From an uncultured Duncaniella sp. (GTDB lineage Bacteria > Bacteroidota > Bacteroidia > Bacteroidales > Muribaculaceae), in contig CAJTMH010000002.1 in NCBI GenBank assembly GCA_910577255.1, forward strand, positions 124,001 through 188,000: DNA of 64,000 nt, read 5' to 3'. A program made the translations under genes and the position numbers. Numbering within the stretch: position 1 is the first letter of the stretch; each line of letters opens with the position of its first letter. The notes under the pieces are model-generated. The model did no database searches, had not been told where the DNA came from, and worked only from the letters and a program-made list of their open reading frames with translations. Positions 42,387 to 51,266 of this stretch are shown one piece after another.

Positions 42387-43493
42387 TTATAATTCTTCCT
42401 TGTCTATACTTGAAAGCGCATACACATAGGCACCGATAGAAATGGCTTTTGATGCCCCGAGTTTCGACACTACTATGCCTGTGCGCTTCATCGGATCATA
42501 AGTCACCGTCTCATCACTTCCGTACACAGGAATTTGCCGTGAGTCGCCCACCACAAACTTAGCAAACTCTAACTCATCGTCAAGGTCGAACACACGCATC
42601 TGCACACGCTGTACAGTCTCGCCGGTCATGGTCTGCAATGACGAACGCAACTCCTTGAGAAGTGCCGGTTTTATATATTTTATCGCACCTGTCAGCCCAC
42701 CTCCAAGCACAATCAAAGAGTCGGTCAATGTCACGGCTGTGGCAAACGCATCGCCGGCAATCTCGCCAAACATCTCAAATGCCTTGCGGGCAGCCTCGGC
42801 ATCCCCTTCCTTCTCACCTTCGGCTATCAGGAAGATATCGTAGGGAGTAAAGTCATGCTCCGGATTACCGGTAAGCTTTCCATACTCGCGCTTGATGGCG
42901 CGGATAGAAGCTCCTTCCTCAACTATAATTTCGCGGAGTCTCTTGTTTGGCAAGCAGAATGTCTCCACACACGAATTATTGCCAAGGTTAAGCTCTCCGT
43001 TAATCACCGATCCTATCCCAAGGCCGGTGCCGAAAGTGTAACCCAGCAGATTTGAATACTGGCGTGAACCACCCAGCTCCTTAATCCTGCGGTTGAGATC
43101 AGGAAGAGCACCCCCGGCAGCCTCACCAAATGCAAAGAGGTCGCCATCGTTATTTATGAAAACCGGTAATCCGAAATGGCGGCTAAGGAACGGCCCCAGG
43201 GCCACCCCGTCGCGGAACGAGGGGAAGTTAGGGAGGTAGCCCCCTATGATGCCGGCACGATAATCAGCCGGCCCCGGAAAGGCGAAACTTATCGCCACCG
43301 GTTTCTCTGTCAGTTTACCTATCACCTCCTCAAAACCCTTGACCATAGTTGAAAGACAAAGGTCAAGATCATGGGAATTAGAGGGATATGTCACAGGTTC
43401 GACTATAAAATCATAGCCGCGCATGGCACTGAACACAAAGTTTGTCCCCCCGGCATCGAGGGTGATGACTATTCGGTTATCACTCTTATACAT
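42387..43493 (-). CDS. ROK family sugar kinase
   Basis: 368 residues without a DNA-binding N-terminus, so a kinase rather than a ROK repressor. ATP-binding phosphate loop ITLDAGGTNFVFSAM is at residues 10-24; the catalytic Asp is in INNDGDLFAFGEAAGG; adenosine motif VLGGGLTGAI lies near residue 265. The CxCGxxGC zinc motif common in ROK glucokinases is absent. It probably phosphorylates a hexose or hexose derivative released by the nearby hydrolases. The specific sugar cannot be read from sequence. Confidence 0.88.
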   Translation of the reverse strand: MYKSDNRIVITLDAGGTNFVFSAMRGYDFIVEPVTYPSNSHDLDLCLSTMVKGFEEVIGKLTEKPVAISFAFPGPADYRAGIIGGYLPNFPSFRDGVALGPFLSRHFGLPVFINNDGDLFAFGEAAGGALPDLNRRIKELGGSRQYSNLLGYTFGTGLGIGSVINGELNLGNNSCVETFCLPNKRLREIIVEEGASIRAIKREYGKLTGNPEHDFTPYDIFLIAEGEKEGDAEAARKAFEMFGEIAGDAFATAVTLTDSLIVLGGGLTGAIKYIKPALLKELRSSLQTMTGETVQRVQMRVFDLDDELEFAKFVVGDSRQIPVYGSDETVTYDPMKRTGIVVSKLGASKAISIGAYVYALSSIDKEEL

Positions 43494-43547
43494 GGTATTT
43501 TATCTGTTATTGTTTTTCGTTACTACAATTCATATCCGTTGCGGGAC

Positions 43548-43555
43548 CAAAGATA
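43548..43555 (-). promoter_or_regulatory. -7 box for the ROK kinase gene
   Basis: TATCTTTG on minus, 54 bases before the ATG at 43493. The -33 element is not recognisable. The rest of the 272-base gap to 43765 holds the opposite promoter at 43653 and nothing else I can support. Confidence 0.45.
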
Positions 43556-43652
43556 TAAAATATATACGCACCATGCACCCCTTCTACTCAAAATCATTTA
43601 CTATTTAAATGATATTTTCACATTATTTGTGGAAATGCGTGTCCGTAACCCC

Positions 43653-43683
43653 TTGACAACCGCTCAATTATTTTGTACATTTG
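43653..43683 (+). promoter_or_regulatory. Promoter for the DUF4230 gene pair
   Basis: TTG (43653-43655), a 20-base spacer and TACATTTG (43676-43683) match the Bacteroidetes consensus. The leader to the ATG at 43766 is about 77 bases. Confidence 0.65.
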
Positions 43684-43765
43684 TCTTAACAAACACGCCG
43701 CACATCCAGTCACGCTGTGACTACCCATTAAGCCAATACTACCACCCGACTAATCATCTGCGACT

Positions 43766-44362
43766 ATGAAACTCAAACGAATCTTTATTTTATCACTCGC
43801 TGTCCCTGCCCTTATCACTTGCGGATGCAAACCTAAGGAAGAAAAAGAAATCCCGGTGCTGTCCGAACTCAAGGATATGCAGAGACTTGTGCTTGCCGAA
43901 ATGTCACTCAACAAAGTCGGCACTATCGATGATGCCAATACAAAAGGAATAGAGGCCATAATCAATGGGCTGAAAGTGGGTAAACGCATCGGAGTCTATT
44001 CCTACAACACATATCTTGAAGCCTATATCGACTTGTCAAAGCTCCGTGATGACGACGTGAAGATTGATGACTCACGTCATCTCGTCACCCTCACACTCCC
44101 GGCGGTGGAGACTGCTTACTTAGGACGTGACGCCGAGTTTAAGGAAGAGCATTACCGTGTGACCGGCCTGCGGAGCGACATCACACCGTCCGAGAGAGCG
44201 AGGCTAAAAGAGTTGATGTGTGAATCGCTCAAGGAGGATGTCACCTCCAACACCGAGTTAAGAAAGATGCTCATAGAGGAGGCACAAGGAAAAGCCCGCA
44301 GCTATTTCACCATACTTCTCCGCAACTGGGGTTATGACTCCGAAATTTTATTCAGGGATTGA
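43766..44362 (+). CDS. DUF4230 domain lipoprotein
   Basis: 198 residues. A lipoprotein-type signal (ILSLAVPALITCGC) ends at Cys19 or Cys21. The rest fits DUF4230: ELKDMQRLVLAEMSLNKVGT, GLKVGKRIGVYSYNTYLEAYID, VTLTLPAVETAYLGRD and a C-terminal helix ARSYFTILLRNWGY. The function of the family is unknown. It is followed 39 bases later by a second, shorter DUF4230-like gene, and the pair probably works together. No link to the carbohydrate genes is shown. Confidence 0.75.
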   Translation: MKLKRIFILSLAVPALITCGCKPKEEKEIPVLSELKDMQRLVLAEMSLNKVGTIDDANTKGIEAIINGLKVGKRIGVYSYNTYLEAYIDLSKLRDDDVKIDDSRHLVTLTLPAVETAYLGRDAEFKEEHYRVTGLRSDITPSERARLKELMCESLKEDVTSNTELRKMLIEEAQGKARSYFTILLRNWGYDSEILFRD

Positions 44363-44401
44363 TAAAACGACCCACCTATTTAACACGCTCATACACACAA
44401 C

Positions 44402-44950
44402 ATGAAACGAATTCTGCTCATCATACTTCTGGCAGCCGCGGTGGTCGGGCTATCACACTATGCCTTTTTCCGCACCGAAACCAAACCCGAATTTGACGAA
44501 GCCCGCCTTGACGAGGTAAGGGAAATGGTCAAACTATGCTCCATGAAAATATGCGACGAGGTGGCCATAAAGGACTCTATCAACGGTAAATGGATATTCG
44601 CCAAAGCAAAAGTCAACGGCTATATCCGATTTGACATCGAACAGCTTGACTATGAGGTCAGAAATGACACCATTTTCATGAAACTTCCCCCTGAAGAGGT
44701 GGAAATATACGAGTCAACAGAGCCTGGCGCTTACCAAGTGTTCGACACCTGGGATAATTCGCTTCTCAGCCGAAGGAAAATGACAGCTACAGAGGAAAAC
44801 ATATTGAAAAGAAGAATGGCCGACCGCTACCGGTCAGCCATATATCAGAAAGGTTACGTGAAGCGGGCCCGCGGCTCTGCCATCACAACCTTACAAACTC
44901 TTTTCGGGCATTTGAAGCAGCCGATAGTAATTATCGACGATGCTCAATGA
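44402..44950 (+). CDS. DUF4230-like protein with N-terminal membrane segment
   Basis: 182 residues. One hydrophobic segment (ILLIILLAAAVVGLSHYAFF) is an anchor or uncleaved signal, without a lipobox cysteine. The body repeats the pattern of the upstream gene: EMVKLCSMKICDEVAIKDSI, KAKVNGYIRFDIEQLDYEV and FMKLPPEEVEIYES. This suggests a diverged tandem copy. Function unknown. Its 3' end overlaps the end of the oppositely oriented DUF4861 gene by 7 bases. Confidence 0.7.
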   Translation: MKRILLIILLAAAVVGLSHYAFFRTETKPEFDEARLDEVREMVKLCSMKICDEVAIKDSINGKWIFAKAKVNGYIRFDIEQLDYEVRNDTIFMKLPPEEVEIYESTEPGAYQVFDTWDNSLLSRRKMTATEENILKRRMADRYRSAIYQKGYVKRARGSAITTLQTLFGHLKQPIVIIDDAQ

Positions 44951-46128
44951 TAAGTGACTCTCAGGGGTCTCTGTATGGCCGCAGCAAAACCTGACAAGAG
45001 GTCATTCCACTCAGCCATGTTTTCCACATCGGCTTTGTCCCATGCAAATCCCCAGTAATAACCGAGGGTATCGGAGGGTGACACTGTGGTGTAGGCAAGG
45101 ATATGTCCTGAAGCCTCTGCCACGCTGTCGGCCCCGACAGGGAGCACGACACCTAAAAGAGCCTTGCCATTGTCAGGGCCTTGTGTAGGGTCGGAATATG
45201 CAATCAGACCATTTGCCTTATCCATGACAGCCTCCGAGTCATCCCGCCGGGGAAAACCAGTGGCAATCCGCTTGGCTTCCGAAAGGCCGTCATACCATAC
45301 CTTGCAATAGTTGAGATGGCTTCCTGCGTTCAACGATATGATGCGATGCTCTACGACTGCGCTATCACTACCTATGGCAACCGGTGCAAACTGCATTTTG
45401 ACAGTAAAACGCAGAGGTCCATTGTCAAGTACCTCGGCTTTCTCATAGCACCATGGGAAGCATAGTGAATCACTTTCCACAATCGCCGCTACACCATCAC
45501 CCAATGTGGGACCTACAGCATAGCAATCCATCCCAAGGCCATGGTCTATATGATAGGATATCGAATTGACAAATTCATCGGCCAATGCAGGGTCAATCCT
45601 CCTAAGAGAATCGGCCTTCTGCCAGGTAGCCGGATCTGTCTCCGGACCGTATAGAGCTTCGAGAATCTGATCGGGGGTGGGATGCTTGAAGAAAATATCA
45701 TAACCGAAAGCTTTCTCTCCCTTGGCCTGTGTGGCCGGGCCGTAAACTCTGAACCCCACCAGTTCATTTTCCCAAGCAATATCGTCAGCTCGTTCTGGAT
45801 AAACCCGGCCACCGGTAAGCCGGCTATATGCTCTGAGCGTGTCAGACGCGAGCACCGTATAGGTTGCCGTGGCCCCTGACGCGACATCAGCTCTGAATAT
45901 CAGCTGTCCGTCATGAGTCAGTTGGGAAGGAATCTCGTTACCTTCATGATCGGTGACATAACAGTAGCGGCTGCCAAGCAGTGCGAGCACCGAATCGGCC
46001 GGCAGACTTACCATCTCGCCACTTCTCGCAAATTCCGTTTCATTTTCCAACGAAATTGTCACCTCGTGACCGCTCTTACATCCTATGAGCAATGCAGATG
46101 CGGCGCAGAGAAGAAGAAAACGTTTCAT
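44944..46128 (-). CDS. DUF4861 domain lipoprotein
   Basis: 394 residues from the ATG complementary to 46126-46128 (MKRFLLLCAASALLIGCKSG, lipobox LIGC with Cys17). The frame extends to 46179, but two -7 boxes lie there. The body matches DUF4861: VENELVGFRVYGP-type block (WENELVGFRVYGPATQ), GYDIFFKHPTPDQILEALYG, ISYHIDHGLGMDCYAVGPTL and YYWGFAWDKADV near the end. The family often sits in pectin and other uronate loci and may be a catalytic beta-sandwich protein; its activity is not established to my knowledge. It is the last gene of the enzyme series. Confidence 0.8.
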   Translation of the reverse strand: MKRFLLLCAASALLIGCKSGHEVTISLENETEFARSGEMVSLPADSVLALLGSRYCYVTDHEGNEIPSQLTHDGQLIFRADVASGATATYTVLASDTLRAYSRLTGGRVYPERADDIAWENELVGFRVYGPATQAKGEKAFGYDIFFKHPTPDQILEALYGPETDPATWQKADSLRRIDPALADEFVNSISYHIDHGLGMDCYAVGPTLGDGVAAIVESDSLCFPWCYEKAEVLDNGPLRFTVKMQFAPVAIGSDSAVVEHRIISLNAGSHLNYCKVWYDGLSEAKRIATGFPRRDDSEAVMDKANGLIAYSDPTQGPDNGKALLGVVLPVGADSVAEASGHILAYTTVSPSDTLGYYWGFAWDKADVENMAEWNDLLSGFAAAIQRPLRVTYH

Positions 46129-46154
46129 CTCTATATTTTTTAGTGCAGTTTGTC

Positions 46155-46184
46155 CAAATATATCAGTATTATGCCACAAAGTTA
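46155..46184 (-). promoter_or_regulatory. Two candidate -7 boxes before the DUF4861 gene
   Basis: TATATTTG (46155-46162) and TAACTTTG (46177-46184) on minus lie in the 63-base gap after the GH88 gene. Neither has a well-spaced TTTG; the second has TTG about 18 bases upstream. The gene may have its own promoter in addition to read-through. Confidence 0.4.
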
Positions 46185-46191
46185 CTCAATC

Positions 46192-47415
46192 TCACAGAGT
46201 GGCAAGCACATCATTGGCCTGATTGAGTTTTTTGAGACGCAGCAGAGCCTCGAGGTAATAGTAGTCAGCATAGATGATTGACGCGTCTATTTCCGAACCG
46301 GCCGGCATGTGGCCCACCGAGTGGTCAAGGAATGAGGCTCGTTTGTCGCCCGAACGATAGCTGTCGCTACTGAGCGACGTCAGCATTTTCACAGCTGCAT
46401 TCTTATAAGTATCCCGCAGCTCTCCTTGGCAATATCCCTGGAGTTCAAGCAAAGCCGAAGCCACCACTCCTGCCGCGGAGGCATCGCGTGGAGCATTGGG
46501 GATGGACGGATCATCAAAGTCCCAATAAGGCACATAGTCCTCAGGAAGACGATTGAGATAGACATCAGTCACCTTGCATGCGAAATCAAGGAATTTCGGG
46601 TCACGAGTCTCGCGATACACCATGGTATAACCATAGATAGCCCAAGCCTGACCGCGGGCCCACATCGAGTCATCGGCATAACCCTGGTGGGTCATTCCCT
46701 TGAGGAACGCACCGGTCTCCGGATCATAGACAGCCACATGATAGCATGAGTAATCGGGGCGGAAATGATGAGCCATGGTTGTCTCCGCATGCTTGACAGC
46801 AATGTCATACAGGCGATGGTCTCCGCCATTCTTAGCAGCCCAAAAGAGCATCTCAAGGTTGATCATATTATCCATGATGGTGTTGTGACCGCCAAGCATC
46901 TCCACATTTCTGGGCCATGAAAGGATGGTCCCGACATTTGGATTATAAAGGGTTGCGAGGGTGTCGGCTGTTGCGAGAATCACCTCCTTGAACTTGGGGT
47001 TCTGGGTCAAGCGGTAGCCGTTGCCGTAACTACAGAACATCAAGAATCCTAAGTCATGGTCAAACGCAGGTGTTTTTGACAAGTACTCAAGCGACGATGT
47101 GAATTTCTCAGCCTCACTGCGGATGTTTTCATCGCCTGTCACCTCATATTCATACCATAGCACCCCAGGCCAGAAACCGGCACACCATTCATCGCAAGTA
47201 GTTTTACGGCAATGCCACACAGAGTCGGTCGATGCTATGTTTCGCGGCATCATGGTATAGTCCATACTGTCACGGCCAAGCTGCCGGAGCGTACGGTCAA
47301 TCTGATTGCCACAATATTCCAACGCTTCGTTCACATCGAGAGTCTCCGCGGTAGACGCGACACACGATGCCAAGAGAAGCGAGCCTGCTATGATACCTAA
47401 AAATCGCATATCCAA
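46192..47415 (-). CDS. GH88 unsaturated glucuronyl hydrolase (lipoprotein)
   Basis: 407 residues with lipobox LLASC (Cys18). It has the (alpha/alpha)6 barrel of GH88, which removes 4,5-unsaturated uronic acid from oligosaccharides made by polysaccharide lyases. The catalytic aspartates are Asp121 in FDHDLGFLMF and Asp182 in NTIMDNMINLEMLFWA; the 61-residue gap equals that between Asp88 and Asp149 in the Bacillus enzyme. MTHQGYADDSMWARGQAWAI is a further hallmark. Its presence implies lyase products as substrate. It lies between the GH43 and DUF4861 genes. Confidence 0.92.
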   Translation of the reverse strand: MDMRFLGIIAGSLLLASCVASTAETLDVNEALEYCGNQIDRTLRQLGRDSMDYTMMPRNIASTDSVWHCRKTTCDEWCAGFWPGVLWYEYEVTGDENIRSEAEKFTSSLEYLSKTPAFDHDLGFLMFCSYGNGYRLTQNPKFKEVILATADTLATLYNPNVGTILSWPRNVEMLGGHNTIMDNMINLEMLFWAAKNGGDHRLYDIAVKHAETTMAHHFRPDYSCYHVAVYDPETGAFLKGMTHQGYADDSMWARGQAWAIYGYTMVYRETRDPKFLDFACKVTDVYLNRLPEDYVPYWDFDDPSIPNAPRDASAAGVVASALLELQGYCQGELRDTYKNAAVKMLTSLSSDSYRSGDKRASFLDHSVGHMPAGSEIDASIIYADYYYLEALLRLKKLNQANDVLATL

Positions 47416-47484
47416 ATTAAGAATGTGTTAAAAACAGATGTTAAGACCAGAGGTCTATCTCATGGATGTATTTTGGTGATTAAT

Positions 47485-49140
47485 TTATTTCAAATCAAGG
47501 TCACTGCTTATCACGTCAATCCAACCTCGGTCATTCGCTGAAGCAGGAGTGATGCTGTAGAAACCGATTTTTGCTCCAATCCATTTACCGGCGCGGGCCG
47601 TAAACCGACCACACTCTTTGAATTTCTTACCATCGAGGCTATAGGCAAAACGGCACTCGCCACCTTTGCCGACAGTCACGCGGAAACAGATGTCGCACTC
47701 AAGATTGGGATAGAGTCCGGCGGCATACACGCGTGTAGGGCTGACAGTCCCCACTTCGGCCACAACCTCAGCACTTCCCTGTTCGGCATCCTTACAAGTC
47801 ACGAATTGCAGCACAAACTCATCGCCGCGCTTCGTCAATCCAAGCCTTGCATAATCCCATCCCATGACGATGACACCCGACGACACCCCATCAGAAGTGG
47901 ATTTTGCCGACACGCGCACCTTGGAAACCACAGAGAATTCCTCGGCCGGGAATTTCTGAAGCCATAGATTCGGCACCTCCCAAAGATTCACAAAACCATC
48001 AGACAATTTGTTACCGTAGAGGCGCATCAGTCCATCCGGGATAGGGAATCCGAAAAAGTCATTATAATTACCGTGCCACTGATAAAGCATAGTGGGATTG
48101 GGGGAATGTTCCAGCGGTAAATCGCCCATAGATGAGGTGGCGGCAAGCGGCTTCTTCCATTTCCTCACCGCGTCACCACAACCGTCGCCATCGACATCAT
48201 TCCCTATTACAGGCCAGCCGTCTCGCCAAGCCATGGGGTTGAGATGTATGACACGGCCATAGGCCTCCCGGTCCTGGAAATGGATAAACCAGTCCTCCCC
48301 TGCCGCAGTCCTGACCCAACCACCCTGGTGAGGGCCGTTGATGTCGGAATCACCCTGGGCCATGACTATCTTTGTCTCGTAAGGACCATAAATATCTTTG
48401 GAGCGCATCACAAGCTGCCACCCGGTCTCCACTCCGCCGGCAGGTGCAAAAATATAATAGTAACCGTCATGTCGATAGAGCTTAGGGCCCTCTACCGTAT
48501 GGTTCACACCATCATTTCCGTCAAAAACAATCCTGGGCGCAGAAATCACCTTTGTGCCGTCGGCACTCATCTCGCTCACAGTTATCACGCTGTTGAAACC
48601 GGCGCGTGAGGCAGCCCATCCGTTGGCAAGATAAGCCTTGCCATTCTCATCCCACAGAGGAGTCGGGTCAATGAGTCCCTTCCCGCCCTTCACGAGCACA
48701 GGCTCGCTCCAGGCCCCCTCGGGATCAATGGTCTTTATCATAAAGATACCGAAATCCGGGTCGCCCCAATAGATGTAATATTCTCCGTTATGGAAACGGA
48801 TACATGGAGCCCACACGCCTTTGCCATGGCGAGGTGCCTCTCCGTAAAAACCGGTAGGCGTCACGGCAGGAAGCGCATAATTGACGAGCACCCAATTGAC
48901 AAGATCGGTCGATTTCAGAATCGGCAGTCCCGGCACACATTGGAAGCTCGATGCTGTCATATAGAAAGACTCGCCGTCGGGCGCAGCCACGACATCCGGG
49001 TCAGAATAGTCGGCATGTATGATGGGATTGATATATTCTTTCCCGGTGAGATTACACGGATTCGACACGAATTGCCCTACGGTTGCCATCCCGGCGACCG
49101 TAGAACATATCAGTATCGAAAATAGTAACATTCGTTTCAT
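47485..49140 (-). CDS. GH43 family glycoside hydrolase (secreted)
   Basis: 551 residues with a signal peptide (MKRMLLFSILICSTVAGMA). The five-bladed propeller shows the three catalytic acids of GH43: Asp in HADYSDPDV, the pKa-modulating Asp in GLIDPTPLWD, and Glu in NHTVEGPKLY. Residues from about 340 form a C-terminal beta-sandwich as in beta-xylosidase/arabinofuranosidase members (FSVVSKVRVSAKSTSDGVSS, FAYSLDGKKFKECG). Likely activity is alpha-L-arabinofuranosidase or beta-xylosidase; the two cannot be separated here. A 220-base gap precedes it. Confidence 0.92.
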   Translation of the reverse strand: MKRMLLFSILICSTVAGMATVGQFVSNPCNLTGKEYINPIIHADYSDPDVVAAPDGESFYMTASSFQCVPGLPILKSTDLVNWVLVNYALPAVTPTGFYGEAPRHGKGVWAPCIRFHNGEYYIYWGDPDFGIFMIKTIDPEGAWSEPVLVKGGKGLIDPTPLWDENGKAYLANGWAASRAGFNSVITVSEMSADGTKVISAPRIVFDGNDGVNHTVEGPKLYRHDGYYYIFAPAGGVETGWQLVMRSKDIYGPYETKIVMAQGDSDINGPHQGGWVRTAAGEDWFIHFQDREAYGRVIHLNPMAWRDGWPVIGNDVDGDGCGDAVRKWKKPLAATSSMGDLPLEHSPNPTMLYQWHGNYNDFFGFPIPDGLMRLYGNKLSDGFVNLWEVPNLWLQKFPAEEFSVVSKVRVSAKSTSDGVSSGVIVMGWDYARLGLTKRGDEFVLQFVTCKDAEQGSAEVVAEVGTVSPTRVYAAGLYPNLECDICFRVTVGKGGECRFAYSLDGKKFKECGRFTARAGKWIGAKIGFYSITPASANDRGWIDVISSDLDLK

Positions 49141-49232
49141 ACCAAATTAATTATGATTTCGTCATGAAAACCTTAAAATGAATCTGCTTTCTAAATTATT
49201 TCCAAGCTTATAATTTAGCCTAAAAATCTTTC

Positions 49233-49270
49233 TTACCTTGAAAGTGTCACCTATTACCTTAATCTTACCT
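49233..49270 (-). promoter_or_regulatory. Cluster of AGGTAA/AGGTGA repeats upstream of the GH43 gene
   Basis: In the 220-base gap between the GH97 and GH43 genes, four copies of TTACCT or TCACCT (plus strand; starts 49233, 49247, 49254, 49265) occur within 38 bases, all in the same direction. Direct repeats like this can be regulator half-sites. No clear TAnnTTTG box was found in the gap, so an independent promoter is not proven. Confidence 0.35.
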
Positions 49271-49360
49271 ATATTAACTTATACCATTCTTCATTTTAGA
49301 ATCCAAATTCTTCAATGAGTCATTTTACATCCTATAATACGTCTGCCTGATGGCCTCCAC

Positions 49361-51229
49361 TCAATCAGCGGTAAATCTTATTGCGACACCGCCGCGAGGC
49401 ATAAGATTGAATTTAAGTATATCCTTGGATGTCACCTTTTTGGAGGTAATCCGCACATGAGTTTTGGTTTTCACCTTCTCACCGCCGTCGGTATAGATTT
49501 CGGCATTATATTTCTTCCCGGCATCAAGGAATGAGAGGGGTATCTCAACCTCGCCGCCATAATTGTTGGCCAGGGCAGCAGCCCACCACACATCTCCTTT
49601 ACGGCGAGCCATGGTTATCCCCTTGCCGGGATATCCGTCGATTACCTTAGTGTCATCGAAAGTAGTTTCCAGATCCTCAAACCACTTGATTTCAGGCTCT
49701 CCCTCATAGAGTGTGGGATTGTCATACCAAAAAATGGTCTGCAATGGACTATAGAACACCAATGAAGCAGCAAGCTGGTGAGCATGTGTGTTTTTAAGAC
49801 GCTTGTCATAATAGCAGATTGTATAGTCAGCTGCACCGTTGAGCATGCGGGTAAACGGCAGCGTGACATTGTGGGTAGCATCCGGGAATTCCTCATTTCC
49901 ACAGATACCCTCCTGGGTCAGCAGATTAGGATATGTTCTGGAGAAGCCGGAAGGACGGAACTCATCATGGATATTCATCATGAGATGATTTGCGGCAGCC
50001 TTGCGAACCATATCGTGCAGCCACGTGGCCCAACGATGTGATGCATATTGCACAAAGCCCGACTTGACACCGGCCACACCCCAACTACGCAACAGAGGGA
50101 ACAATTCATCCATCTGCTTCATCAGCGCATGCTGGTTGACATAAAGCCAGATCCCTACCCCCTTTTCGCGGCCGTAATCTATCACCCGCTGCATGTCCAC
50201 CTTATCGACGACCTTTGTGGCATCGCCATCGTGGCTTGTACATGGCATGTACCATTGCCAGTCATAAAGCATGTAAGGTATGTTGTGCTCGGCGCAGAAA
50301 TCAATAGTCTTCAATCCCATTTCGGTCGAGATGGCCGAACGCATGATTTTACCTGGTTTCACCCAGTCAAAATCATCTGTCGCCTCGGGGTTTAGATTAT
50401 TGACAATATCATTATTCTCAATGAGTTCTCCAGGAGTATCGGCTGTCATTATAATCTTCCACGGTGTGGCATAATATGTCACTATATCAACAGGCGAATA
50501 CATCACTGATGTCAAAGTGTTGGCCTTGTCATCGCGCGCCACGAGTTTTGTCAAGCACCAGTCATCCACATCGGCATCAAGCAGCGCAACCCAACGTCCC
50601 CCCGGAAGCTCAAGGGTCAAAGCCCGCTCCACCGGACGGAGAATGCTGTCGACAGGGGTATAATCAAATGTCGCTTGCGCCCATTTCTCGCTCCATGCCA
50701 TGGTGCCGGCGGGAAAAGTGTAATCTGTAAGATCCGTGACTACTTTGTGGAATATCGCCGCCGGATGCTCCGGGAAAAAATATCTGAAAGCTATCCCCTC
50801 ATCATAAGCCCTCACCTCGACATCCAGACGATAGTCACTTTTATCCTTACGTGACATGTGGAGTGTAGCCGAATTGTAGCGGTCGGTCACAGCTGAACGT
50901 TCGCCATACTTGGGATGCCACACCGAATCAACAGGGGCATGATAGGTCACACTGTCCACAACAAGCATATCCATCCAGCAGGCGGGTTGCTTAAGATCGC
51001 GTTTACCAAGGGCCATTTCCCAAGCCCAGTTATCCACATCGAGACCGGCGCGTGACGGAAGCACAACGTCATCACCGTCGACCGACACTGAGTATGTAAG
51101 CTCATTACCTTGTTTGGAGAATACAGTCTTGTTCCTGCCGTCGGGTGAGGTCAGGACCAGTTCAGATGACATGTTGGCCAACGCTGATGAAGCGGTTAAC
51201 AACATCGCTAATACTACGGCTTTTTTCAT
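49361..51229 (-). CDS. GH97 family glycoside hydrolase (secreted)
   Basis: 622 residues with a signal peptide (MKKAVVLAMLLTASSALA). Family GH97 has an N-terminal beta-supersandwich, a (beta/alpha)8 barrel and a C-terminal beta domain. Barrel landmarks are LYDWQWYMPC, WGVAGVKSGFVQ and FRPSGFSRTYPNLLTQEG. The position that is the nucleophile Asp in retaining alpha-galactosidases (GVKVDF) is Gly391 here, so the inverting, SusB-like branch is more likely. Candidate acids are Asp422 (HDE, where SusB has His-Glu), Glu440 and Glu446. The substrate is an alpha-linked hexose or pentose; exact specificity is open. Confidence 0.87.
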   Translation of the reverse strand: MKKAVVLAMLLTASSALANMSSELVLTSPDGRNKTVFSKQGNELTYSVSVDGDDVVLPSRAGLDVDNWAWEMALGKRDLKQPACWMDMLVVDSVTYHAPVDSVWHPKYGERSAVTDRYNSATLHMSRKDKSDYRLDVEVRAYDEGIAFRYFFPEHPAAIFHKVVTDLTDYTFPAGTMAWSEKWAQATFDYTPVDSILRPVERALTLELPGGRWVALLDADVDDWCLTKLVARDDKANTLTSVMYSPVDIVTYYATPWKIIMTADTPGELIENNDIVNNLNPEATDDFDWVKPGKIMRSAISTEMGLKTIDFCAEHNIPYMLYDWQWYMPCTSHDGDATKVVDKVDMQRVIDYGREKGVGIWLYVNQHALMKQMDELFPLLRSWGVAGVKSGFVQYASHRWATWLHDMVRKAAANHLMMNIHDEFRPSGFSRTYPNLLTQEGICGNEEFPDATHNVTLPFTRMLNGAADYTICYYDKRLKNTHAHQLAASLVFYSPLQTIFWYDNPTLYEGEPEIKWFEDLETTFDDTKVIDGYPGKGITMARRKGDVWWAAALANNYGGEVEIPLSFLDAGKKYNAEIYTDGGEKVKTKTHVRITSKKVTSKDILKFNLMPRGGVAIRFTAD

Positions 51230-51266
51230 TGCAATTCTAAGTTAAGGATTGTATGATTGATGGATT

